Shown piece by piece: positions 33,405 to 40,567 of a stretch of 64,000 bases of DNA. The DNA is from CANJIV01 sp046330225. GTDB taxonomy: Bacteria; Actinomycetota; Thermoleophilia; Solirubrobacterales; Solirubrobacteraceae. The stretch covers positions 62,001 through 126,000 of the forward strand of contig JAXLTD010000007.1 of assembly GCA_046330225.1 (NCBI GenBank), read 5' to 3'. Each line of letters starts with the position of its first letter. Within the stretch, counting starts at the first letter, position 1. The notes under the pieces are model-generated. The model did not search any database and had not been told where the DNA came from. It worked only from the letters and a program-made list of their open reading frames with translations. Both the position numbers and the translations under genes were made by a program.

Positions 33405-34126
33405 GGGGCCAGCTCCTCGGGTGCGCTGAAACGGAAGCCCACGCCCCGCACGGTGTGGATGTAGGTCGGGTCGCCCGGATCGTCGCCGAGCTTGCGCCGC
33501 AGCCACCCGATGTGGACGTCGAGCGTCTTGGTGGAGCCGAACCAGTTCTCGTCCCAGACCCGCGCCATGAGGTCCTCGCGGGTCACCACGGTCCCGGCGT
33601 GCCGCACGAGCTCGGCCAGCAGGTCGAACTCCTTGCGGGCCAGCTCGAGCTCCTCACCGTCAACGCGCACGCGGCGGGCCGCGAAGTCGACTTCGAGCGG
33701 CCCGATCGTGCGCGTCGGCTCGGGCTCGCCGTCGTCGTCCGGCCCCGGGCGGGCCGCCCGGCGCAGGATCGCGCGGATCCGTGCCACGACCTCGCCGCCG
33801 GCGAACGGCTTGACGACGTAGTCGTCGGCGCCGAGCTCGAGGCCGACGATCTTGTCGGTCTCGGTCCCGCGCGCCGTCAGCATCACGATCGGCACGTCCG
33901 AGCCCTTGCGGAGCTCGCGGCACACGTCCCGGCCGTCGCCGTCCGGCAGGGTGAGATCGAGCAGGACGAGGTCGAACTCGTCGCGCCCGGCGAGCTCGAG
34001 TGCACGGGCGGCCGTGCCGGCCACCGTGGCGTCGAACCCTTCGCGCCGCAGGGCATGGGAGAACGGCTCGGAGATCGAGATCTCGTCCTCGACGAACAGG
34101 ATCTTGGGGCGGGGAGCGGCAGCCAC
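33401..34126 (-). CDS. OmpR/PhoB-family response regulator
   Basis: 241 residues from GTG 34126. The receiver domain has acidic pocket VEDE, phospho-acceptor Asp57 in LVLLDLTLPDGDG, Thr in VMLTARG and Lys106 in DDYVVKPF. The winged-helix DNA-binding domain (about 150-235) has RKEFDLLAELVRHAGTVVTRE and TLDVHIGWLRRKLGDD..YIHTVRGVGFRF. It is co-transcribed with the sensor kinase and divergent from the redox operon at 34271. TACAGT lies 10 bases before its start. Phased GCTTT repeats in the intergenic region are its probable sites. Confidence 0.93.
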   Translation of the reverse strand: MAAAPRPKILFVEDEISISEPFSHALRREGFDATVAGTAARALELAGRDEFDLVLLDLTLPDGDGRDVCRELRKGSDVPIVMLTARGTETDKIVGLELGADDYVVKPFAGGEVVARIRAILRRAARPGPDDDGEPEPTRTIGPLEVDFAARRVRVDGEELELARKEFDLLAELVRHAGTVVTREDLMARVWDENWFGSTKTLDVHIGWLRRKLGDDPGDPTYIHTVRGVGFRFSAPEELAP

Positions 34127-34136
34127 GGCGCGTCCG

Positions 34137-34142
34137 ACTGTA
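34137..34142 (-). promoter_or_regulatory. -10 element TACAGT of the two-component operon
   Basis: It is located 10 bases before GTG 34126 on the minus strand, about 40 bases from the phased repeats, compatible with autoregulation. Confidence 0.45.
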
Positions 34143-34177
34143 GCGCCGGCCGGGCCTGCCACCGCCGGCCCCCAGCC

Positions 34178-34197
34178 AGGCTTTGCCGAAGCTTTCC
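34178..34197 (+). promoter_or_regulatory. 11-bp-phased direct repeat (putative response-regulator box 1)
   Basis: GCTTT-N6-GCTTT (34180-34195) lies in the divergent promoter region of the two-component system and the redox operon. An 11-bp period is the usual spacing of OmpR/PhoB half-sites. A related box stands at 36245. Confidence 0.5.
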
Positions 34198-34270
34198 GTT
34201 GGGCTGGCCCGGGGTTGGCCGCCCGCGCGGCACGCTGCCGGGGCGATTTCCTATCTGGGAGTGACCCGCG

Positions 34271-34864
34271 ATGCCGATCCCCACCACCAAGCTGCTCGCC
34301 GGAACCACCGTTGCCGCCCTCGGCGGCCTGACCGCCGTTGCGCTCACCTCGGGCTCCGCCGAGCCGGCGTCCGCGCCGGCCGCGCCGGTCCAGGTCCGCA
34401 CGCAGGTGATCCAGACCACCGTCCACCGCACGCGCCGCGCGTCGGCAGCGGCCGGCGGGGTCAAGGGTGCCGCCGCCGCTGGCGGCCCGCTGAGCACGCG
34501 CTCGAGCGGCGGTGGCTATCAGGAGACCTCGGCGCCGCTGCAGAGCCGTTCCTCGGGCGGCGGCAGCGGAAGCAGCGGCGGCGGCTCGTCGTCCGCGCCG
34601 CTCAACACCCAGTCCAGCGGCGGCGGGAGCGGCGGCGAGTCCGGCGAGGGCGAGAGCGAGTCCGGCAGCTCGGGCACCTCGAGCGCCCCCCGCACGGCCC
34701 CGCAGCGCACAAAGCCCCCGGCCTCCCAGCCCCAGCGCGCGAGCGAGCGCGAGGACGGCGGGGAGTCGGACGCGGAGTCCGCCCGCCAGACGCCCGCCAA
34801 GCCCGCCCCCGCGACGCCCGCGCCGGCCAAGCCCGCGCCCGCCGGAGCCCCCCACGATGACTGA
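34271..34864 (+). CDS. Exported Ser/Gly-rich protein with three P-L-x-T/S-R/Q-S-S-G motifs
   Basis: 197 residues from ATG 34271 (GGGAG about 9 bases upstream). One N-terminal helix (KLLAGTTVAALGGLTAVAL) is followed by VQVRTQVIQTTVHRTRRAS, then three copies of a motif: GPLSTRSSGGG (72-82), APLQSRSSGGG (88-98) and APLNTQSSGGG (109-119), then a charged, Pro/Ala-rich tail. The copies use different codons, so they are kept by selection, not by recent duplication. It is the first gene of the ApbE redox operon. It could be the flavinylated or otherwise modified carrier; no known FMN-binding domain is present. Confidence 0.75.
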   Translation: MPIPTTKLLAGTTVAALGGLTAVALTSGSAEPASAPAAPVQVRTQVIQTTVHRTRRASAAAGGVKGAAAAGGPLSTRSSGGGYQETSAPLQSRSSGGGSGSSGGGSSSAPLNTQSSGGGSGGESGEGESESGSSGTSSAPRTAPQRTKPPASQPQRASEREDGGESDAESARQTPAKPAPATPAPAKPAPAGAPHDD

Positions 34865-35240
34865 CCCTGCCGCCATCGCCCTCTCGCGCCCGGCGCCCCG
34901 GGCGGCGTCAGGCCGCCGCACCGCCGCGCGCACGGCGGCCCCCCGCCGCCCCTCCGCCACCAGCGTGGCCATGGCCACGCTGGCCGTGTTCCTCGCCTGC
35001 TTCACCTTCCTGGCCTGGCAGCTGCACGCGGGCCGCGACCCGTCGCTCGGCCAGCCCTCGGCCCCCGTCACCCAGCGCGTGCTGGTCAAGCGCATCGAGC
35101 GCAAGGTCGTCGTGACGAAGGTGCTCCCGGCCGAGGCCGACGACTCCGCCGCCGGGGCCGGATCCGGGGGGAGTAGCGTCCAAGTCGTGCAGTCTTCGTC
35201 CGCCCCGTCGGCGCCCGCGCCCACGACCCGCTCCTCCTGA
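34857..35240 (+). CDS. Small single-pass membrane protein ending in TTRSS
   Basis: 127 residues from ATG 34857, overlapping the previous gene by eight bases. A basic N-terminus (RRTAARTAAPRRPSATS) precedes one helix (VAMATLAVFLACFTFLAWQL), so the tail is outside. There, SAPVTQRVLVKRIERKVVVTK resembles VQVRTQVIQTTVHRTRR of the previous protein. The last six residues are TTRSS preceded by P, the same motif seen in the previous protein and in the gene at 38461. I infer a partner or paralogue. ApbE follows 13 bases later. Confidence 0.72.
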   Translation: MTDPAAIALSRPAPRAASGRRTAARTAAPRRPSATSVAMATLAVFLACFTFLAWQLHAGRDPSLGQPSAPVTQRVLVKRIERKVVVTKVLPAEADDSAAGAGSGGSSVQVVQSSSAPSAPAPTTRSS

Positions 35241-35253
35241 CCGGCCCGCCCCG

Positions 35254-36237
35254 ATGCCCGAGCACGACGTCACGTTCGACTGCATGGGCTGCGAGGTGCG
35301 GCTGCTCGTCGGCGAGGGCGGGGCCGGCGGCCCCTCCGCCGCCGACGCGGCAGCCGAGGCCGAGGCGTGGCTGCACGACTTCGACGCCGCGCTGTCGCGG
35401 TTCAAGCCCGACAGCGAGCTCGTCGCCCTCAACGCCGACCCGCGCGAGGCCGTGCCGGCATCCCCGCTCCTGCGCGCCGCCGTCGCCGCGGCCCGGTGGG
35501 CCGCCGAACGCAGCGGCGGGCTCGTCGACCCGACCTCGGTCCTCGGCCCGCTCGAAGCCGCCGGCTACGCCAGCTCCCGGGCCGGGCTCACGCCGCCCTC
35601 GCTGGCCGAGGCGCTGGCCGCCGCGCCGCCGCGCCGCGCCGCCGCCCCGAACCCCGCCTCGCGCTGGCGCGAGGTGCAGGCCGACGACGCCGCCGGCGTC
35701 GTGCGCCGCCCGCCAGGAGTGCGCATCGACACGGGCGGGACCGGCAAGGGCCTGGCCGCTGACGCGCTGGCCGTCCGCTTCGACGGACGCAGCCGCTTCG
35801 CGATCGACTGCGCCGGCGACCTCCGGGTCGGCGGCGCAGAGGCGTCCCGCCGCCCGTACGACATTCAGGCGCTGCACCCGCTCACCGGCGAGGCGATGCG
35901 CACGATCCGGCTCGGCACCGGCGCCGTGGCGACCTCGGGCATCGACTCGCGGCTGTGGCGCACGGCCGACGGCTTCGCCCACCACGTGATCGACCCGTCG
36001 ACCGGCGAGCCGGCCTGGACCGGGCTCATCTCGGTCACCGCCCTCGCCCCGACCGCGCTCGAGGCCGAAACCCTCACGAAGACCGCGCTCCTGTCCGGGC
36101 CCGAGGGCGCCCGCGCCGTGCTCGCCGGGCACGGCGGACTGCTCGTGCGCGACGACGGGGATGTCGAGCCGGTCGGCACCGTGCCGGGCCCGCCGCCGCG
36201 CCTGCGCGTCCGCATGCCGGCCGCTCCGGCGCGCTGA
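35254..36237 (+). CDS. apbE: ApbE, FAD:protein FMN transferase
   Basis: 327 residues from ATG 35254. ApbE motifs are all seen: FDAALSRFKPDSEL near the N-terminus, IDTGGTGKGLAADALA (about 163-178), AVATSGIDSRLW with HHVIDPSTGEPAW (about 225-252) and ALEAETLTKTALL (Mg/FAD site). It attaches FMN covalently to Thr/Ser of target proteins. No signal peptide or lipobox is visible, unlike many periplasmic ApbE proteins, so it may act in the cytoplasm. Its natural target should be one of the small exported proteins in this operon or the membrane protein. Confidence 0.92.
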   Translation: MPEHDVTFDCMGCEVRLLVGEGGAGGPSAADAAAEAEAWLHDFDAALSRFKPDSELVALNADPREAVPASPLLRAAVAAARWAAERSGGLVDPTSVLGPLEAAGYASSRAGLTPPSLAEALAAAPPRRAAAPNPASRWREVQADDAAGVVRRPPGVRIDTGGTGKGLAADALAVRFDGRSRFAIDCAGDLRVGGAEASRRPYDIQALHPLTGEAMRTIRLGTGAVATSGIDSRLWRTADGFAHHVIDPSTGEPAWTGLISVTALAPTALEAETLTKTALLSGPEGARAVLAGHGGLLVRDDGDVEPVGTVPGPPPRLRVRMPAAPAR

Positions 36238-36244
36238 CCGCCGG

Positions 36245-36282
36245 GCTTTGCCAAGGCTTGTCCCGGGGGTTTCCCGGGCTTG
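36245..36282 (+). promoter_or_regulatory. 11-bp-phased repeats (putative response-regulator box 2)
   Basis: GCTTT at 36245, GCTTG at 36256 and GCTTG at 36278 are spaced 11 and 22 bases. The first 16 bases nearly match box 1 at 34178. It lies just before the ferric-reductase-like gene. Confidence 0.45.
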
Positions 36283-36309
36283 GCGGACCCCTCGGCACCA
36301 TCGTTGGCG

Positions 36310-37083
36310 ATGACGAGTTCAACCAACCCTCTCGACTACGGCTGGTGGCTGGCGAGCCGCGCGGCCGGCGTGACCTCCATGGTCCTCGTGTCGCTGTCGG
36401 TCCTCCTGGGCCTCGCGATGGCCGCCGGCCTCCTTCAGCGCAAGCCGGCCTGGAAGAAGTCCGTGGTCGCCCTGCACGAGCAGATGGCGGTCGCCGGCCT
36501 CGTCGCGATCGGCGTCCATGGCATCACGCTACTGGGCGACACGTGGCTGAAGGCGAGCCCGATCGATCTCGTCGCCCCGTTCTTCATGAGCTACAAGCCG
36601 GGCTTCACCGGCCTCGGCGTCCTCGCCGGCTGGCTCGCCGCCCTGCTGGGCCTCTCCTTCTACGCCCGGAAGTGGATCGGCGCCAAGCGCTGGCGGTCGC
36701 TGCATCGGGCCACGCTCCTCGTGTGGCTCATGGCCGCCGTGCACACGCTCGGCGCCGGCACCGACGCCGGCTCAGCCTGGCTCCAAGCCATCGTCGCGGC
36801 GCCCGCCGCGGGCATCCTCCTGATGCTCCCGGCCCGGCTGCTGCGTCCCCGCCGCCGGGCGGCCGCCCAGGCTGCGGCCCGCGCGGCGGCGCTGGAACGG
36901 GCCCGCGTGCCCGGCACCCCTGCCGCTGATTCCGTGCCGCCCCCCGCGCCGCGCCCGCGGCGCGGGGCCCCGGCCCGGCGCTCGGCGCCGAGCCCCGCCC
37001 TCGGCTCCGGGCAGCCCGCCGCCGCGGTCGCGGTCGAGCCCGGCGAGTGGGGGCCCATCGACTGGTCGCGAGGCCGGCGATGA
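36310..37083 (+). CDS. Ferric-reductase-like bis-heme transmembrane protein
   Basis: 257 residues from ATG 36310. Five to six helices carry two His pairs: H-x13-H (LHEQMAVAGLVAIGVHG) and H-x12-H (LHRATLLVWLMAAVHT), the pattern that binds two b hemes across the membrane in the ferric reductase/NOX fold. The flavin/NAD domain of true reductases is missing; instead a Pro/Arg-rich cytoplasmic tail of about 80 residues ends the protein. It overlaps the reductase gene by four bases (ATGA). It would pass electrons from the cytoplasmic ferredoxin/reductase side to the outside. Confidence 0.85.
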   Translation: MTSSTNPLDYGWWLASRAAGVTSMVLVSLSVLLGLAMAAGLLQRKPAWKKSVVALHEQMAVAGLVAIGVHGITLLGDTWLKASPIDLVAPFFMSYKPGFTGLGVLAGWLAALLGLSFYARKWIGAKRWRSLHRATLLVWLMAAVHTLGAGTDAGSAWLQAIVAAPAAGILLMLPARLLRPRRRAAAQAAARAAALERARVPGTPAADSVPPPAPRPRRGAPARRSAPSPALGSGQPAAAVAVEPGEWGPIDWSRGRR

Positions 37084-38261
37084 CGGACGGCATCGTCATC
37101 GCCGGCGGCGGCCTGGCCGCCCAGCGCTGCGCGGAGACCCTCCGGGCCCGCGGTCACGAGGGGCCCATTCGGATGGTCTGCGGCGAGCCTGAGCTTCCGT
37201 ACGACCGACCGGCGCTCTCCAAGGACGTTCTGGCCGGCACGGCCACTGAGGCGTCGCTCGCCTTCCGCGACCTCGAGTGGTACGCCCGGGAGGCGATCGA
37301 CCTGCTGGTGGACGAGCGCGCGGTCCGGCTGCGCCCCGCCGCCCGCCGCCTCGAGCTCGCCTCCGGCGCGAGCCTGGCCTACGACCGGCTCCTCGTGGCG
37401 ACCGGCGCCGCGCCGCGGCGCCTGCCCGGCGTCGGCGGCTTCACAAACGTGCACCTCCTGCGCACGGTGGCCGACGCCCGCTCTTTGCGCGAGACGCTCG
37501 TGCCGGGCCTGCGGCTCGCCGTCGTCGGCGCCGGCTTCATCGGCCAGGAGGTGGCCGCGACCGCGCGGCTGCGTGGCGCAGAGGTCACGCTGGTCGAGGC
37601 GCTGCCCGCGCCCCTCGCTCCCATCCTCGGGACGGAGATCGGCGGGTGGTTCGCCGCGATGCACGCGAGCGAAGGCGTGGATGTCCGCGTCTCCGCGAGC
37701 CTGGCGTCGCTGCGCGGCGATGCCGCAGTGACGGCCCTGGAGCTGGCCGACGGCACCTCGGTCCCGTGCGACGCGGTCGTCATCGGCATTGGCGTCGCCC
37801 CCGACACGGCCTGGCTGGCCGGCAGCGGGCTGCCGCACCGCGGCGGCGTGCCGACCGACACCGCCGGGCGCACCGCCATCCCCGGGGTGTGGGCCGCCGG
37901 CGACGCCGCGAACCCGTTCGATCCGCGCCGGGGCGACCACCGTCGCAGCGAGCACTGGGAGGCCGCCGTGCAGACCGGCCGGGCCGCCGCCCGCGACATG
38001 CTCGGCCTCGAGCCGGCGGCGCCCGGCCCCTCCAGCTTCTGGAGCGACCAGTACGGCGTGCGCATCCAGTACGTCGGCGATGCCGCCGGCCACGACGCCG
38101 TGCAGGTCGACGGCGACCTGGATGCGCGTGACGCCACCGTCCACTTCCTCCGCGGCGGCCAGCCGGTCGCGGCGCTGCTCGTCGGCCGCCCCCGGGCGCT
38201 GCCGGCAGCGCGCCGCGACCTCGCCGCCGCATTCGACCACGACACCAGGAGTGCCGCATGA
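37080..38261 (+). CDS. FAD-dependent ferredoxin reductase
   Basis: 393 residues from ATG 37080. FAD-binding IVIAGGGLAAQRCAETLR, the ELPYDRPALSKDVL loop, LLVATGAAPRRLPG, a second Rossmann motif LAVVGAGFIGQEVAATA (NAD(P)H) and GVWAAGDAAN are those of the ferredoxin/rubredoxin reductase family (BphA4/PdR type). It moves electrons between NAD(P)H and the ferredoxin encoded next, which it overlaps by four bases. In this operon it is the likely entry point for electrons to the bis-heme membrane protein. Confidence 0.9.
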   Translation: MTDGIVIAGGGLAAQRCAETLRARGHEGPIRMVCGEPELPYDRPALSKDVLAGTATEASLAFRDLEWYAREAIDLLVDERAVRLRPAARRLELASGASLAYDRLLVATGAAPRRLPGVGGFTNVHLLRTVADARSLRETLVPGLRLAVVGAGFIGQEVAATARLRGAEVTLVEALPAPLAPILGTEIGGWFAAMHASEGVDVRVSASLASLRGDAAVTALELADGTSVPCDAVVIGIGVAPDTAWLAGSGLPHRGGVPTDTAGRTAIPGVWAAGDAANPFDPRRGDHRRSEHWEAAVQTGRAAARDMLGLEPAAPGPSSFWSDQYGVRIQYVGDAAGHDAVQVDGDLDARDATVHFLRGGQPVAALLVGRPRALPAARRDLAAAFDHDTRSAA

Positions 38262-38464
38262 CCCTTGTAGCTGTCATCGACGACGCCGCGTGCAGCGCCC
38301 ATGGCGACTGCGCCGACGTCGCCCCCCACCTCTTCCGCGTCGACGACGTCGCGACCGTGATCGGCGGCGGCGACGACGCCGCCCTGCTCGCGGCAGCCGA
38401 GGCCTGCCCGGCCGTGGCGATCAGCGTCGTCGACGACGCGACCGGAGAGCAGGTGTTCCCGTGA
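38258..38464 (+). CDS. Small 3Fe-4S/4Fe-4S-type ferredoxin
   Basis: 68 residues from ATG 38258, overlapping genes on both sides by four bases. The cluster ligands are C12 and C18 in ACSAHGDCADVAP and a C-terminal Cys in ACPAVAI. The C-x-x-H-x-x-C spacing with one ligand replaced by His/Ala is typical of actinobacterial ferredoxins that serve P450s and ferredoxin reductases. It lies between the reductase and a secreted-protein gene; no P450 is nearby, so the bis-heme membrane protein is the best candidate partner. Confidence 0.9.
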   Translation: MTLVAVIDDAACSAHGDCADVAPHLFRVDDVATVIGGGDDAALLAAAEACPAVAISVVDDATGEQVFP

Positions 38465-38964
38465 TCGCGCCCAGCCGGACCGTCCTGGCGATCGGCGCCG
38501 GCTTCGGCGCGCTCACCACGGCCGTCGCCGTGGCCCCGGCCGTCGTGCCGGCCGCCGCCGCGTCCGCTCCCGCCGCCGCAGGCAGCGCCGCAGCGGCGCC
38601 GGTCGCGCTCACGACCCGATCCAGCGGGGCACCCGTGAATCCGAGCGCGGCGACGCTGGCCGCGCAGGCCCGGGCTGGCCGCACGATCGCCGCCAGCGGC
38701 CGCATCGGCATGCCGTCGGGCCTGGCGCTGTCGGCCGGATGCTCGGGACGGGTGACCGTCACCGCGCGGCGCGCGGGCGCCGCCATCGCGAAGCGCACGG
38801 CCACGGTCAGCCGCTCCGGAAGTGCCTGCCGGTGGAGCACGACGCTGTCGCTCCCTGCGAGCACACCCGCCGGCTCGGCCGTCACCGTCTCCGGCCGGTA
38901 CGGCGGCAACAGCTACCTGAAGGCGAAGTCGACCCCGACGCGCACCGTCACCGTCCGGGCGTAG
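38461..38964 (+). CDS. Secreted Ig-like protein with TTRSSG motif
   Basis: 167 residues from GTG 38461, overlapping the ferredoxin stop by four bases (GTGA). An N-terminal signal (VLAIGAGFGALTTAVAVAPAVVPA) is followed by ALTTRSSGAP (49-58), then a beta-sandwich region (GCSGRVTVTARRAG, CRWSTTLSLPA, VSGRYGGNSYLKAKS) resembling a bacterial Ig-like domain; two Cys could bridge it. The TTRSSG motif repeats that of the first two operon proteins. A secreted protein at the end of a cytoplasmic ferredoxin operon suggests that the whole set serves a surface redox function. Confidence 0.75.
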   Translation: MIAPSRTVLAIGAGFGALTTAVAVAPAVVPAAAASAPAAAGSAAAAPVALTTRSSGAPVNPSAATLAAQARAGRTIAASGRIGMPSGLALSAGCSGRVTVTARRAGAAIAKRTATVSRSGSACRWSTTLSLPASTPAGSAVTVSGRYGGNSYLKAKSTPTRTVTVRA

Positions 38965-39012
38965 GGCCAGCCCGCTCGGCCGTGGGAGGCCAGCCCCGTC
39001 GCGCCCCGTGGT

Positions 39013-40533
39013 CTAGACCGGCGTGACGGGGTTGCGCTTCGCGGGCCACTCGCGGCGCTTGCCGGCGTAGATCGCGTAGCGCTTGATCAGCTCGCCGCGC
39101 AGCTCCTCCGGCTCGATCACCGCGTCGACCACGAGCTCGGATGCGAGGTGCAGGATGTCGATGTCCTCGGCGTAGTCGCGCCGCAGCTCCTCGGTCTTCG
39201 CCGCCCGCTCCGCCTCGTCGTCGATCGCCTGGAGCTGGTTGTAGAAGACGGCGTTGATCGCCGCCTGCGGCCCCATGACCGCGATCGACGCGGTCGGCAG
39301 GGCCAGCGTGCAGTCGGGGTCGTAGGCCGGCCCGGCCATCGCGTACAGGCCGGCGCCGTAGGCCTTGCGGACGATCACCGAGATCTTCGGGACGGTCGCC
39401 TCCGCGACCGCGCTGATCATCTTGGCCCCGTGGCGGATGATGCCCTGGCGCTCGACCTGCGTGCCGATCATGAATCCCGGCACGTCCGCGAGGAACAGGA
39501 GCGGCACGCCGAAGGCGTTGCAGGTCGTGATGAAGCGCGCCGCCTTGTCCGCGGAGTCGCTGAAGAGGACGCCGCCCTTGAACTTCGGCTGGTTGGCGAC
39601 GATCCCCACCACGCGGCCGTTCAGGCGCCCATAGCCGACGACGAGCTCCTTCGCCCAGCGGTCGTGGACCTCGAAGAACGAGTCGGCGTCGACGAGGGAG
39701 GCGATGAGGGCTTTCATGTCGAACGGCTTGTTCTCGTCCGCGGGCACGATGTCGCGGATCGGAACCTCGGACGCCGGTTCGGCCGGACGCTTGACCGGCG
39801 GCAGCCACTCCCAGTGCGACGGGAAGTAGGAGAGGTAGCGCCGGGCCGCGTCGATCCCGTCGGCGTCGGTCTGCACGAGCAGGTGGCCGCAGCCGGAGAC
39901 GCCCGTGTGCATCTTGGCCCCGCCCATCTCCTCGAGCGTCACCGTCTCGCCGATCACCATCTCGGCCATCCGCGGCGACCCGAGGTACATGGAGGCGTTC
40001 CCCGCCCGCATGATCACGAGGTCGCAGAACGCGGGGATGTAGGCGCCGCCGGCCGCGCTCGGCCCGAACAGCACGCAGACCTGCGGGACGACGCCCGACA
40101 TCCGCACCTCGTTGAAGAAGATCCGCCCGGCGCCGCGGCGGCCCGGGAACATCTGGACCTGCTCGGTGATGCGCGCCCCGGCGGAGTCGACGAGGTAGAC
40201 CATCGGCACCTTGTGGGCCATGGCGGCCTCCTGGATGCGGATGATCTTCTCGACGGTCTTCGGGCCCCACGAGCCGGCCTTCACCGTCGGGTCGTTGGCC
40301 ATCAGGGCAACGGGGCGGCCGTCCACGAGCCCGAGGCCGGTGACGACGCCGTCGGCGCCGAGGCCGTCGCCGTCCCAGTTCGCCAGGAGCGCCTCCTCGG
40401 CGAACGTGCCCTCGTCGACGAGCAGCGCGACGCGCTCGCGCACGGGCAGCTTGCCCTGCTCGGCCGCCTTGTCGTGGTGGCGCTCCGGACCGCCGGCCCG
40501 GGCGCGCTCGATCGCCGCCTTCAGATCGCTCAT
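39013..40533 (-). CDS. Acyl-CoA carboxylase, carboxyltransferase (beta) subunit
   Basis: 506 residues from ATG 40533 with TAGACT ten bases upstream. Crotonase-type carboxyltransferase signatures are VYLVDSAGARITEQ, FGPSAAGGAYIPAFCD, and in the second half VPGFMIGTQVERQGIIRHGAK and KISVIVRKAYGAGLYAM. It transfers CO2 from biotin to an acyl-CoA. The neighbourhood (HMG-CoA lyase, enoyl-CoA hydratase) suggests methylcrotonyl- or propionyl-CoA in branched-chain amino acid breakdown, but acyl specificity is not readable here. The biotin-carrying alpha subunit is not in the window. Confidence 0.9.
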   Translation of the reverse strand: MSDLKAAIERARAGGPERHHDKAAEQGKLPVRERVALLVDEGTFAEEALLANWDGDGLGADGVVTGLGLVDGRPVALMANDPTVKAGSWGPKTVEKIIRIQEAAMAHKVPMVYLVDSAGARITEQVQMFPGRRGAGRIFFNEVRMSGVVPQVCVLFGPSAAGGAYIPAFCDLVIMRAGNASMYLGSPRMAEMVIGETVTLEEMGGAKMHTGVSGCGHLLVQTDADGIDAARRYLSYFPSHWEWLPPVKRPAEPASEVPIRDIVPADENKPFDMKALIASLVDADSFFEVHDRWAKELVVGYGRLNGRVVGIVANQPKFKGGVLFSDSADKAARFITTCNAFGVPLLFLADVPGFMIGTQVERQGIIRHGAKMISAVAEATVPKISVIVRKAYGAGLYAMAGPAYDPDCTLALPTASIAVMGPQAAINAVFYNQLQAIDDEAERAAKTEELRRDYAEDIDILHLASELVVDAVIEPEELRGELIKRYAIYAGKRREWPAKRNPVTPV

Positions 40534-40543
40534 GCGGCCGCGG

Positions 40544-40549
40544 AGTCTA
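40544..40549 (-). promoter_or_regulatory. -10 element TAGACT of carboxylase gene
   Basis: It is located 10 bases before ATG 40533 on the minus strand. Confidence 0.4.
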
Positions 40550-40567
40550 GATGGCCGCGCCGCAACA

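Noticed and set aside
34271..34864. Ser/Gly-rich protein as random low complexity only
   Set aside because: Low complexity alone would not give three spaced copies of the same motif in different codons, nor the same motif in two other genes of the operon, so it was kept as a real gene and finding.
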